A stretch of 64,000 nucleotides of DNA, taken from NCBI GenBank assembly GCA_021030915.1, contig JAGEMR010000031.1, positions 1-64,000 on the forward strand. The letters are read 5' to 3'. Position 1 is the stretch's first letter. The number at the start of each line of letters is the position of its first letter. Shown here piece after piece: positions 33,369 through 45,073 of the stretch. The position numbers and the translations under genes are program-made. The notes beneath the pieces were generated by a model. It was not told the origin of the DNA. It made no database searches and was given only the letters and a program-made list of their open reading frames with translations. Source of the DNA: Astrothelium macrocarpum. Its lineage: Eukaryota; Ascomycota; Dothideomycetes; Trypetheliales; Trypetheliaceae.

Positions 33369-33842
33369 TTATCGAAAGGTGCTCAAAGAAAAGCTTCCCC
33401 AGCTGCCATTGTTCAAGGGGCTTCTGAATGGTGGGGCCTGTACACATTGGCCGTCCTGAACCGGAAACTCAGGACTGGCACCTGTGTTCTCCACGGCCAA
33501 GCCTAAGTCCGTGCAGCTGGCATCAAGGTAAAAGTAGCCAACGAGATCGGCTTCCTGAAAATCGCCAAAATTGGTCGAGAGGCTCCCAAGTCCGGTAGGT
33601 AACGGGAAACAAGAACTGTTGAGGTACGGTTCTAAACCAGGAAGAACGTAGGCTGGAGGATTTGTAGTATTCCTGCGTTGTAGTAATCAGCGAAAGTTTT
33701 AGAAAGGAGGATCAGTGGAGAGTGGGAAATTGCTTTACCATTCAATTTGACCACAATACTTATCAGGCCACGCAGAAAAATTAGTTGCACTGGCAAAAGC
33801 GGCCGCAAGAACCAGGACGAGGGAGGTTGAATGAAGAAACAT
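33369..33842 (-). CDS. Small secreted cysteine-containing protein (effector-like), unknown
   Basis: Rebuilt from two exons (33842-33739, 33672-33369) with a 66-bp intron (GTAAAG...GCAG) to give 135 residues. The signal peptide MFLHSTSLVLVLAAAFASA is strong, with cleavage likely before TN. The mature protein has four cysteines (30, 56, 88, 111), enough for two disulfides, and three N-glycosylation sequons (NTT at 36, NSS at 53, NGS near the end). The run NTTNPPAYVLPGLEPYLNSS and the end SFSLSTFR are non-repetitive. I recognise no family. Size, secretion signal and cysteines fit a small secreted protein or candidate effector. No long ORF covers it, since the leader exon reads in another frame. 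Confidence 0.72.
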
Positions 33843-34823
33843 CTCGTCAAAGAGGTAGGTGATCAACGAGTGACAATGGGCCACAAACTATGGCTGGAAG
33901 AGAATGTTGGATGGAAGCGCGCGACGAAGGTCTAGATCTGAGACGCTTCTTCAACTTATATTCCATTATATTCAACTACGTACTGGTGATCTTGAAGTAA
34001 TCTACGAATAGCATGCTTGGATTGTCCGTTAGCCGGCTAAGGGCCCCCCCGACGATCTGCATCGGCGTCAGACCTCAACGACTTTAGCCTGATGATTGTA
34101 CGAATCACTTTCTATGGACTAGTAGAACTTAACGTATCATCCGTCTGTGCCGTGCCGCGTTACATGTGCTGGTTTTACATAAACGTGCAATACCCAAGCG
34201 TGCTGAGCAAGGATCCACCTTGAACCCTTACCTTTCCCCTTTTTGACAGTTTCGGTCCTTCAAAGGAGACTGACATGTCCATAGCCTTTACGAAACCAGG
34301 GTACAGGCATGTCGTTTCTGTACCAAATTCCCGAGATCTTAATAAAGATGAACGAAAGGCTCTATGGATCGCGCGACTTTCTAGGTTAGCTAAACTATCC
34401 TTCCAGTCTGTTAAATCCGACTTTTCGTAGGTCACTCCAAGTCGCTTCAATTTGAGGACAGTTCCAAGGGAAGTGGAAACGAGAACTGAGCGCAAACATG
34501 TTTAGCAAGCTCACCAAACAAAGACATCTTCAAAGGCGATCAAGATCACACATAATTGCATAAAAATTTAGATAGCCCTGTACATGTCTAAGTTTCTTCT
34601 ATGTTTTCCGTTGCGACACAACCGAGCGCCATAATGCATTGAGACCTCGTCCTCAGGCCTCACACTTCTCCAGATTTTGCAGGAGCTGCATAGCCATACC
34701 TTAAACGGTCTAAAACAAAAAGCTCAAAGAACCATGCCCTCTATAGATAAACCAGGAATGCCACTGAAGGAACGTACATCACGTCATATCAAATCATACC
34801 CGTTTCCAGTTAAATAACGGAAA
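33843..34823. other. Intergenic stretch downstream of eEF3
   Basis: About 980 bp: promoter of the small secreted-protein gene and the eEF3 3' flank. The 106-codon minus frame at 34175-34495 has no recognisable motif. Confidence 0.4.
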
Positions 34824-37800
34824 TTAGGCCTCGTCATCTGTATCAGGTGGATGTGGTGTCCCTGAAATTGCCGATTTAGCATTCTTATTCAACTCATAAG
34901 GTACAAGAAGACAAGAGAAAAGAAAAGGCAAGAAAAGAAAAATGGCAACAAACTGACCTTTTGGACTGTTGAGCCATTCAATATGCCTTAGCCTCCTTCG
35001 AACCTCCCGTTCTTTCTGCTGTGCTCTTGTCAGTTTCTTCTTCTTTTTCGCCTTAAACTTGAGCTCTCCGCCTTCTGCTTCGCTATTCGCAGCGCTTGCA
35101 TTCGCGCTTGCGGCTGCACTGCTCACATTACTACTAGCAACGCTCGATCCGGGTCGCGAAGAGTCCTCGAATCGATCCAGTGACACGGCCAGGTGACCTT
35201 TGTGTGCGAGTCTTCCGTTAGCAACGTGCCATTGCTCTGGACAAAGCGCGCCAACGAATTCCTCGTTGTGCGAGATCATGACAACCCCTCCTTTGTAATC
35301 GCGGATTGCCACCGCTAACCCACCAAGCGAGTCACGATCGAGGAAATTCGTTGGCTCGTCGAGGACAAGGAGGTGAGGATTGTTCCACATTGCACCTGCA
35401 AGGACCACCTTCACTTTCTGTCCGCCAGAGAGTCCGGAAATTTGATTGTGATTGGCGATTTCTGGGTCCAGTCCTACGTCGGCAAAGTGCTGGGAAATAA
35501 TCTTGGGTTCAAGGATCCGAAAGCCAAGACCTTCACGAGAGGCTTCATGGTCATCAAACTCTTGGACGAGCTTGAAGTAACCTAATTTCAAGAGGGTTTC
35601 TCGAGAAATTTGAGTGTTGTGTTTGGGCAGCTGGTTACGCCATTTGACTTCATATTGAAATGTCTTTTGGTATTTTTGCCGGCCGACCAGAGCTTCAACT
35701 TGGCGTTCACCCTTGCCATCACCGATATCAACAAATTTGTCCATCTGCGCCTTGTCCTCATCGGTCAACATACGCGTTTGCTTAAGAAAGACTTCACGGT
35801 CATCACCATTCGCGTAGCGCCATTGAAGATATTGGTTCGGCGTTTTCTCCATATGCATTTCGACATGCTCAAGGGCGTGTTGTTTAATGTAACCTATCCG
35901 CAAGTTTGGATGCTTCTCTACTTTTCCTTGCTGCGGTATCATTTCACCCGTAAGTATCTTGATCAGAGTGGATTTTCCCGCACCATTACCGCCAATAATG
36001 GCGACGCGCGAGGATAGGGTCAACTGACAAGAGACATCGTAAAGTGAAGGCTTCGATGCACCGGGGTATGTAAACGTGCAGTTACTCATGCGGAGAATTG
36101 AGCGTGTATTTGACTTGACTCCAGACAGAATGCCGGGTGGTGGAAATTTAAACTGGGCATTGGCGTCGGAGAGCGTATAATAAGATTTGGCTTCGGGCTT
36201 TAGTTTGACAAAGGCTGCGAGATTGCCTCTGTAGCAGACCAGTTTCTTACTTTCATAGTGATAGATGTCGGTACAAACATCGTCCAAGAAGCCCGAGTCA
36301 TGGGAAACGATTAAGCTAGTGATCTCCGTATGCTTCTTTAAATACTCTTCCAACCACTTGATGTTAGCGACGTCCAAGTGATTGGTAGGTTCGTCAAGCA
36401 GCAACACATCAGCACGCATAAGCATTGCTCGAGCTAAAGCAAGCTTCATTTTCCATCCACCTGAGAGTGAGCCGACCCGTTGGGATTGCAGTCCTTCAGG
36501 ACCAGATGTGAATCCAAACTCTTCTAGGACGTTGGAGATGCGTTCCTTGCCTTCGGATTGCAATGCTGGATCCTTGATTGTGAATTCTAGAATGCTCAAG
36601 TCTGCGTCTTCGCCTTGATTATGCTCGACAAAGCACGTCTTGACTTCTTCTGGTGGGGGAAAGCCCTCGAGCTTGTTATTAGCTATACTACGCATCAATG
36701 TTGATTTTCCGGCTCCATTCCTCCCACAAAGACCATAGCGATGACCCTTGAGCAGCCGCAGATTAGTATGGGAGAGCAACAGCATGCCCCCATATCCCAA
36801 AGAAAAGTTGGCATTCACAATCTCAGTCTCGCCATCGTCTACCTTGACTGAAGTACCAAATTTGCGGTTGTCCGCTTCGACAAAGATTGACTTTACTGAT
36901 TCGCCGACGGCAAAAGCGGTCTTCTCCTTCATAAGCGGTTGGAAGTAGGGGGACACACATGGGATGATACGATCAAACTGCCTTTGGTTGACGTCTTCTG
37001 CAACCATTTCAGCGCAGAGCTTCTGACTGAGTTTGTTGATTTCTGCATCCCCAGGATAATCGAGTGTCCCACCATTCTTTTCAATCTCCGCGTGCAGGAT
37101 ATTCAGAACGTCTTCGGCAGTGGTGCGCGCAACTATACCCACTCCAGCTTGTCCATTGCGATCGCCCATGGCCTTATTCATGACAGCAAATGCTCTTCTT
37201 CCAATCTCTCGGACCTCGGGTAGTGAGGCTCCATCTCTAACCTTCTTGACTCCAGGCTCAAGTTTTGGTAAGAATGCCCGTGCCTCCACCGGGTCATGTA
37301 CCAGCTTTGTCAAGTTTTCAACAACCACCGTCGTTTGTCGCAGAACTTCTTGACTAGTCGCAGGACTATTGAGTGATCGTTCGAGTAACGGAGTAAGCAG
37401 AGCAAGCACAGGAGACGTAACAACGGCAACGAATGTAGTCTGTGATAAAGCATGAATGGCTTGCTGCAAGGCTTCTGTAGAAGGATTTTCCATCGATTTG
37501 ATGAGGAGAGGTATTCTTGGAGCAACATCATCATTATCTAGTAGCGTTGTCAAGGCATTCATGGTTTTGAGAGACTGCTTTGCAACCTGAACAAGTTAGA
37601 ATCCGATTTTCAACTGTTGAAGGATTTTATGAAAACGCACCTCGGGTTTCAAATCATGCATACCCCCTTCAACGATTGGTATGAGACCCTCCAAATATTT
37701 TCCCATGGCCTCCCGGAGTACATCCTTAAGCAGTTCTTCATCTTTACTTCCCATTCCTATTCTTGCCTTTTCCGCTATTCTACCTATCAGTTCCATAGCT

Positions 37801-38333
37801 CCAACACTGCCTTGCCATTTTCCAGTCTTTTTACCCAGATAGTTCATCAGGATCGGCAGAAAACCAAATACAGTAACTTCAGGCTTTAAGTTATTGAAGA
37901 GAGCATCGAGCGCGTACTGTGCTGACTCCTTGACTGATGAAACCTTGTCTGCGAGGGCATCGAGGGCGAGAGCGACGAGACCTTGTTCTTGAACCAGGAA
38001 TACAACTTCTGCCGTTGACTGGAGTGGAGGCATTCGCTCGAATAGGGCACCAAGGGCAAACATAGCTCCTTCTCTTCGCCCAAGGTTCTTCTTGTCTGCT
38101 GCGGCCTTCTTGATAACGTCCAAGACGCCATACCCTCTCAGTCCACGAAAACCCACAGACTGTGAAAGGATGGTAGTGAGCGCATATGCAGCGTCCAGCG
38201 ATGCTTGAGATGTCTTGCTATTGAAGATAGTGTCCAGTATTGACGCCACATCGGCATTGCTGGGCGCAGGTGCATCTCCGATTGTTTTTGCGATAACAGT
38301 AGGCGCCATGGGTGGTGATTCGTGGTGTGGCAT
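34824..38333 (-). CDS. TEF3: Translation elongation factor eEF3 (ABC-F ATPase)
   Basis: Three exons (38333-37641, 37586-34958, 34861-34824) give about 1,119 residues. HEAT repeats occupy the N-terminus (SQTTFVAVVTSPVLALLTPL, LRQTTVVVENLTKLVHDPVE). Two ABC cassettes follow: Walker A GRNGAGKST and GGNGAGKST, signatures SLSGGWKMKLALARA and LSGGQKVKVVLAGA, Walker B LLLDEPTNHLD and LVLDEPTNFLD, with an eEF3 chromodomain insert in cassette two (VEALVGRQKYQKTFQYEVKW). A Lys-rich tail ends PPDTDDEA. eEF3 is fungal-specific in its essential role of releasing E-site tRNA. ATG codons at 38333 and 38309 are both possible starts; the second has a strong A/G context. The 96-bp last intron is in frame and stop-free. 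Confidence 0.95.
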
Positions 38334-38782
38334 GTTTCGCACTTTGCTGATGGAGTAGAAAAATGCGTTAAAGGTGTTCGTGGGAGTAGTCTTCGCTCGG
38401 TAATGTCAGCCTTCAGATATAAGCCGAGCCATGCGAAGCAGGATCAAAGGAGGAAAGGGTTCCTGGTCAAGATAATTTAATAGAACACCGGGCCGAGCAG
38501 ATGGTGAGGACTCAGAAACCGAAAAAGAGAACAGCTACGTGAGAAGCAGGTGAACGAGGATTTTTGAGTGGACATTTGGATTCTGCCGGAGTTTTTGGCC
38601 TCGGCCGCCACCCATGGGTGCATGGGTTACAATTCTCATATGATTGGTCGCATCAAAATTTTTCTTCGCAGCTGAAATTCATATAGCAATAGCTCATTCA
38701 CGCGAGAAGTAAGCTGATCTAAGTCCTAGATGCCTGTATGTATCCTCTGGACTCTAGCTCTACGTGCCAAGCCGCAATATCT
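38334..38782. other. eEF3 promoter and 3' flank of the GFA gene
   Basis: About 450 bp containing the eEF3 promoter. There is no further open frame of note. Confidence 0.4.
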
Positions 38783-39501
38783 TCAGGCATTCCCCTCTTC
38801 ACCGTCATCACTTGGATGCCCTCCTTTCTGATCCAGATACCTGTACTGCTTAACCTTGTCTGGCTCGATCCCATGCAGAGTACGAATCTAGATTTTCACC
38901 TATTAGTTTATAGCACAGGAAATGATCAAATGCACTCAAAGGACACGGACAGATAGAGCAGCGGCCTGTCAGTTATACTTACATTGACTGCATTTCCCCT
39001 TTGCGAACAACCCATTACGGAGGTACCACAAGTTGGACAGAAGCCTAAAATCATGGACATGAGTCAAACTGGCTGGTTTGGTGGTAACATTGAAGCTTCC
39101 GAGGGACGAGATGGGAATCACTTCTTCAAATTACAGAGAATGGCACCCACGATGCTCTACTAATTTCTTGTTGAACTTATATCCCTATCAAAAGTAAATC
39201 AGAGTTATCCAAAGCCATTAGTCTTGATGCTCACAGTCATATGATCTTCGCCGCGGATAAATTTGATATCTTCAGATGGAGTGTAGATCAAAAGGTAGCC
39301 ATTGCGACGATAGATAGAGCCTGACAACGACAATCAATGTTCTCCGTTGCATCATCTATTCGAAGAGTTCGACATACAATTGCAAAGAGATACGCCAGCA
39401 GTCTCAACATCTGGATGTGCAACTTCAAATTCAACTGCACCACAATGGCACGAGCCTATGTAGGTCTTTCGCGGTACCTCTCGTGGACTTGAATCGGCCA
39501 T
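38783..39501 (-). CDS. GFA/CENP-V domain protein (glutathione-dependent formaldehyde-activating-like)
   Basis: Rebuilt from five exons (39501-39378, 39320-39235, 39184-39151, 39044-38983, 38887-38783) to give 136 residues. The fold markers are in order: YIGSCHCGAVEFEV (Cys18, Cys20), LCNCSIYRRNGYLLIYTP (Cys40, Cys42), HMTGYKFNKKLVEHRFCPTCGTSV (Cys84, Cys87), and NIRTLHGIEPDKVK. Members bind two structural or catalytic zinc ions, and some act on S-hydroxymethyl-glutathione; most fungal ones have no proven substrate. The third Cys of the usual C-x-C-x2-C motif is Tyr45 here (codon TAT), so one zinc site may be altered. The introns are 57, 50, 106 and 95 bp and each join restores a family motif. 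Confidence 0.85.
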
Positions 39502-41416
39502 AATGCAAAAGATCGTTGCTGACGGGTTTGGAACATCCAAGTCCTATGAGCCATTTTTAAAGTCCGAGGCCATGTCTCAGCTATCGTTCATACCGCGTCG
39601 GCGGCTTACACACTTCGTATTACTTGAAGAAAGACCTCATAGGCTTGAAGCTTTTGTGGAATTCACACAAAAGCCTACATGCGTCAGAAAATGCATCGAT
39701 GTGCTTCATGGATACACTGTTGTTGACTTTCTGCCTGCAAATAACCAGATCATCGCGAATACCTTTTTAAGTTGAAGTATATTACAGTAACGAGTAGCTA
39801 GCTGTCCCTACTGAACGACAAAGTTTTCGTAATACTAAGGAATGGTCAGCCGAGAACCATTAGTTTATATTTTCTTAGATCCAGGATAATGTCTTGTCGC
39901 CTGGACCGTTGCTTCGAAGGACGGGGCTTTTGTTCTCTCCCCGTCTAGGCTCGGATGCGGTGAATGAATGGAAGCCGCGATCTCACTCTATGTGGGCCCT
40001 AAATTAAACCACACACCAAGAACTGTGGCATGAGACCACCTGAATAAATTCCAGTTATCAAATCGATAAACTTAGACCTTAGAAAAGGAAAGAGTCCTGA
40101 CTAATGACAAATTGGATAGAATTAGTCCATAGCGGAGAAAGTACCTTGATCTAAGCCACAATGAGGCACGGGCCCATGAGCCGCGTTTACGTCAGTGCGA
40201 TTGTTTTGTACACAATAATGGCTCAAACAAGGAAAAGCGACGGCATTATTACTGGTATTTGAGATTTCCCCCCTTCAAAAGTGACTCATTCAATTCTCTG
40301 AATATGTCATGATACACCTTTTATACCTAAGTCGAGGCGATGCTAATTTGAGCACATCTTAGCTGCATTTCTACCATTGGCGAGCCCAGCTGTTCTGCAA
40401 GAACAAGATTTGAGATGCTCTATTGTGTAGAAATATTTTGCGGATGGATGTATCAGCAAACATCATCTGTGAATTTCCTAAAGACTATCGGATGGCACAT
40501 CACTTGAATTTCAGATTGCAATGGTTCCAAGTGTTTCCTCGTCATGGGCAACACCGCAATGCGATGCGAGAATGACAAAAAGTTCAAGAGCTACAAACGT
40601 TTTATCAGCCTCAAAAAATGAATGTACTACATTCCTATGCGTTATTACGTAGACTGCGGATTCGGTGGACTCTCTCCACCGATATTCGCGTCGTTGCTCC
40701 ACGAGCTAACTCTGCTTTCAATCTCACATGAACCTATCTCAACTCTCGCTTTGCTGACCCTGCGCATGTTGAATCCTATGGCGTGCTGTGCCTTTCCTTC
40801 TACAGGACACCTGGTGCATTTACTTTTTGCAATATCGTGACCGTTGCTGCCTACTACATCCCTCTATCGCGAGTTCGTTGGGACTTCGGAGTCGATTGCC
40901 TATTAACCTCCGTGCGTAAGCGATCTATCCTACGCCTGTATGAGTTACAAGTGTACTGATTATCTCAGATATTACATTTTCAGATCAGTCGCTCGATACG
41001 ATGGTAACGAACTTCCACTCTGGTTCCTGCATATCAGCCAGGGTTAAACACTTGTAGGTCGTGTAGTCCGTTCAGCCAGTGCTCGTCAAATGCTGTTGAA
41101 GCTTGGATGTCCTAGCCCTCTAAGGCCGTGAATATAGGGGTAATCTCCGCTGTTCTAAGCTTCAGCTTTCTTCATTTGTCATAGTTTCTTGTTGACGATT
41201 ACAAATGCCTGTCCTGTCTTCCTTGTGCTACGTATTACAGCCCATGTTTCTATCTTATTTAAACAGGATGTTTTCATCCAACATGGCGATTGGATCAGGG
41301 TGCAATAGATACAAACAGTCTTCATCAATCGTTGCTGTTACCGAAGACCTTCTGTCAAAGCCACGGAAGCTTCTCTCGTAGAGGTACGACCATGTTAACT
41401 CCACGGTTTTCCATAA
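39502..41416. other. Long stretch without a supported gene
   Basis: About 1.9 kb. The first part is the GFA promoter. From about 40,800 to 40,960 two overlapping plus-strand frames both read protein-like (one with TFCNIVTVAAYYIPLSRVRW) and cannot both be real. ATG-initiated short frames near 41,200-41,300 may be the 5' part of the decayed frame listed next. No repeats seen. Confidence 0.35.
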
Positions 41417-41845
41417 CTAAAGAATCCAGACAAGTCGATTTCAACGTTCTGCCCTCATACATCACACACGATTGCTCTGAAGACGCTCAACAAAATCTCG
41501 TATTCCATCCTCCATCGACGTCTATTCTGGCTCTGGGGATTTACACAAGGTTGCTCTAGACTATTTGATTCATTCTCAACGTCGAGGAGACACACTCTAA
41601 GCGCCCTAGTTCCAGTCATCGAGCAAGCGTCTTTTAAACGCAAAGTCGGATCCTAGAGTAGCTTCACTTCAATTCAACGAAGATTCAACGATATACTCGG
41701 GGATCCTTCAAGCTGGAGAATATTGCCACAGTTGAATACGGTGTAGAGGACACAGAAACGGGGTTGCTTCTCCCGTACCATCAGAACCTCGAACTCAATT
41801 TTCCTACAAGACGATCGTATTGTTGGCCCTCACTTAATGCCATAA
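41417..41845 (+). pseudogene. Possible decayed gene with two in-frame TAG stops
   Basis: One plus-strand frame stays open for 79 codons from 41417, then passes an in-frame TAG at 41654, continues 29 codons to a second TAG at 41744, and runs on to a TAA at 41843. The reading is protein-like throughout: SYSILHRRLFWLWGFTQGC, RHTLSALVPVIEQASFKRK, RRFNDILGDPSSWRILPQ. I recognise no family. It could be a pseudogene with nonsense mutations, or exons of an intron-rich gene whose junctions I failed to find. No flanking transposon is visible. Confidence 0.3.
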
Positions 41846-41859
41846 CCGATCCAAAGCAA

Positions 41860-42520
41860 ATGTCCGCAACCGACAAGGATCAGCTCATTACAGCTCTTCA
41901 AACAAGAAAACTCAATACCCTTCTCGAATTGCGTCGTGTGGAACGTATTTTTGCTCGAATTGGGACTCCTGATCTAACTGAGCCGATGACTACGGCTTGT
42001 ATGTAGTTTTATTCCGAGAAAGAAATATGCACAATGTCCAAGTTAACGCATGGTCTAGGGCAATACTACGTCAATTCCAATCAGTTGCTCAATGAATTAC
42101 GAAGTTTGACCAAGAACTATCCGTTTAGGTAAACCTCTTGTGTATTCAAAAGAATCTAGCTGATACTTCTAGCTCTTCGTGCCTTGATGACGCCAAACAG
42201 CGTGTCTATCAGGATCCTGCAAGTAATCGGAGTTGGAACTATTGTTGGCTGGTCCTTTGCAAAATACATGACGAGTATGATCCCGGTTTCTTTCTTTGCT
42301 GCCTGGCTTGTTATTTAGATGCTTTGCAAGCACAAACTAATTCTTCTTTAGTCAGCTTATTAATGCTCATGCCCAAATGCAAGCTTCTCTGCCTTCCACG
42401 TGGGGCAATGTGGATCCCAATCCTGAAGCAGTGGTCAAGCTCACCAGTGCTTTCGTCAAGGAATGGTCATGGGCGCTTGGGCAAATGCTCCGCAACTGGG
42501 ACATTCCACCCACTACTTGA
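41860..42520 (+). CDS. Probable spliced gene of unknown function, model uncertain
   Basis: The first two exons look sound: 41860-41998 (MSATDKDQLITALQTRK, then LLELRRVERIFARIG) and 42059-42128 (WQYYVNSNQLLNELRSLTKN), joined in frame by a 60-bp intron. A third piece (from 42173) is ambiguous. One frame keeps phase with exon 2, while another gives a convincing membrane segment (RILQVIGVGTIVGWSFAKYM). The last piece (about 42355-42520) reads INAHAQMQASLPSTWGNVDP and AFVKEWSWALGQMLRNW before TGA. Downstream, 42540-42804 is open again (STEEHLESIPNQRLTTLSLL). I do not recognise the family. Either it is an unusual membrane protein or the copy is frameshifted. Confidence 0.4.
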
Positions 42521-43286
42521 CTACCCCATAATTTCTTAGCTCGACTGAAGAGCACCTCGAAAGTATTCCCAATCAGCGACTCACGACTCTGTCTCTACTC
42601 TCTCATATAGTTCTTGATGACTCGAGCCAGACAGATAAACTCACTTTGGCAGGGGAGCTCATCGTCTCCCGAATTATGCAGCTCCTAGCTTGTCCTGCGT
42701 GTCTCTCTATGAAACACGTGCAATTAATCTCATTAGCTCCTAAACACATATGTAAATACAAATCGCGTGTAGCTTTGCACATGCTCTTTTTCCGACACTA
42801 GTATGGGACTATCTACTGGCCTAAGAGTTGTACTCAATACTCTGCTTTCTATACCGATTTTACCTTCCTCTCCTACTGCTCTGTAGGAATGATAGCTTCA
42901 ATCCATGGGAAAATGCCGCTCTAGGCCAAATGTGACTAAGCCATCCCTCTCACATGGTCATCAATAGACAAATGATAGCTCGTTGCTCCAATGGGAACAT
43001 AACCGAGTTTTCCGGTAGGACTTTGAGAAGTATACTAATGATTGACGACCGTGGTACGAAAGGCTTAGTCAAAACATATAATAGATCAGACTTCACAAAG
43101 GCGTGAAGATGGGAATAAGGCTACCAGCTATAAAGTGATTATAAGAGCGATGCATTATGTTACAGGAGAAAAGAAGATTTGACATCGCTAGGAGCTATTT
43201 GGACTACTGATCAGTCAATGCCGCGTTTTCATACATATGAGATTTGGCAATCGTTCCGAGTTACTGTAAAATGTACAAAACGACCC
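42521..43286. other. 3' flank with an extra open stretch
   Basis: The stretch 42540-42804 stays open in one frame and may be a last exon of the uncertain upstream gene. From 42,805 to the malate synthase stop I see nothing. Confidence 0.3.
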
Positions 43287-45073
43287 TTAGAGCTTTGAAG
43301 CTGGAGCCGCAGGACCGACGGTAGTAATTTCATTGTATAGCAATCTGTCGACCCAGTTAGCAATTGTCAGCCTCTGCTCATGTTGCTAAGCTAGACAACT
43401 GCATTTAGAAGAGCAAAGGGTACTTACGATGTTAGAAACTCTGCATAATCCTCACCTGTTACCTGACCCTCAAAGTAGCGCGCCGCAAGGGCATACTTGT
43501 TGCCCTTCGGCGCCTTACTTTCTAGCTCTTGCGCTTGTTCCCGCAAGAGTTTCAGAGCGTACGCCTTGTCCACTTTCTTACCTTCGCTTGTGCTCACACC
43601 ATGGCGGCACCACTGCCAGAGCTGGCTCCGACTTACCTCTGCTGTTGCTGCATCCTCCATAAGAAAGTTGATGGGTACACAACCTACACCACGAAGCCAG
43701 CCCTCCATATATCCAAGCCCAATGTTCAAGTTCTTCCTAATACCATCCTCTGTAATCTTACCAGGATTGTTCATGTTCAAGAGATCGTTTGCTGTGATGT
43801 GAACATCCTCACGTCTTACAAAGAGCTGATTCGGGGTCGGCATATGTTCATTGAATACAGCTGTCGCAATTGAGGCAAGCGCTGGATGCGCGACCCATGT
43901 TCCATCGTGACCAGCACGCACCTCACGTAGTTTGTCATTACGAACCGAAGCCATCGCCGCGTCATTGGCAGCCGGGTCGTTCTTTATAGGAATTTGAGCC
44001 GCCATGCCACCCATTGCATGAACGCCACGCCGGTGGCAGGTTTTGATGAGCAGTTTCACATAAGCGTCCATGAATGGTACCGTCATTGTGACGGCAGACC
44101 GATCTGGGAGACAAAACTGAGGGTTCTGGCGGAATCGCTTGATTACACTAAAGATGTAGTCCCAGCGTCCGCAATTGAGTCCAGAGCTGTGATCACGGAG
44201 CTCGTAAATAATTTCATCCATTTCAAAGGCAGCGAGTATTGTCTCGATCAGCACAGTCCCACGTATAGTACCTCGCGACATGCCGATGTAATCTTGAGCA
44301 AGGTTGAAGACATCATTCCAAAGGCGCGCTTCGAGGTGAGACTCCATTTTAGGTAAGTAAAAGTACGGTCCAGTGCCAGTTTCAACAAGCTTTCTAGCAT
44401 TGTTGAAGAAATAGAGACCAAAATCAAATAAGCTGCCAGATATTGGCTCGCCATCGACCGTCAAATGTTTCTCCTCCAAATGCCACCCCCGAGCACGGCA
44501 GATAAGTGTAGGAAGGGTGCGGTCGGTGCGTAACTTATATTCTTTCTCGCCTTGTTTGAAGTCGACTTGCTTGCGAATCGCATCGTAGAGGTTCAGCTGA
44601 CCATTAATCATGTTGTCCCAACTTGGAGCATTGGAGTCTACGTGTGTGTTAGTATACGTACCATCACTAACAATCACATGCTATCGTTGCAGGGAGATCT
44701 TACCTTCAAAATCCGCCATGTATGTCCACACGTCTGAATTCAAAGCATTCACAACCATCTTCCTATCCGTAGGCCCAGTAATCTCCACCCGCCTGTCAAC
44801 CAAACCCGGCGCCGGCGGGGCTCCTTTCCATGCATCATTTTCACGGATGTGCCTGGTTTCTGGCAAGAAATCAGGAATGTTGCCTTTGTCGAGTTCAGCT
44901 TGGCGAATCATGCGGCGTTGCAGAAGAGCTTTGCGAGTGCCATTGAATGTTCGATGCAAAAGGGCAAGGAAAACGAGAGCTTCCTTGTTCAAAATCTTCC
45001 TCGTCTGGTCATTGAGTGGTCCTAGGACATTGACGTCCTTGAGAATGGTTTCTGCTTGAGCTCCGGCGGACAT
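43287..45073 (-). CDS. acuE: Malate synthase, glyoxylate cycle, peroxisomal (PTS1)
   Basis: Three exons (45073-44704, 44637-43428, 43344-43287) give 545 residues, typical of the fungal enzyme. It condenses glyoxylate with acetyl-CoA to malate, for growth on C2 compounds and fatty acids. Family blocks: VWTYMADFEDSNAPSWDN (reading across intron 1), TLICRARGWHLEEKHLTVDG, GPYFYLPKMESHLEARLWND, GTIRGTVLIETILAAFEMDE, HSSGLNCGRWDYIFS, GGMAAQIPIKND, GHDGTWVAHPAL. The magnesium ligands Glu and Asp lie in the ETILA and GRWDY blocks. The last 19 residues, ending in the peroxisomal signal SKL, come from a separate 58-nt exon. Both introns (66 and 83 bp) have GT/AG ends. Confidence 0.97.
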
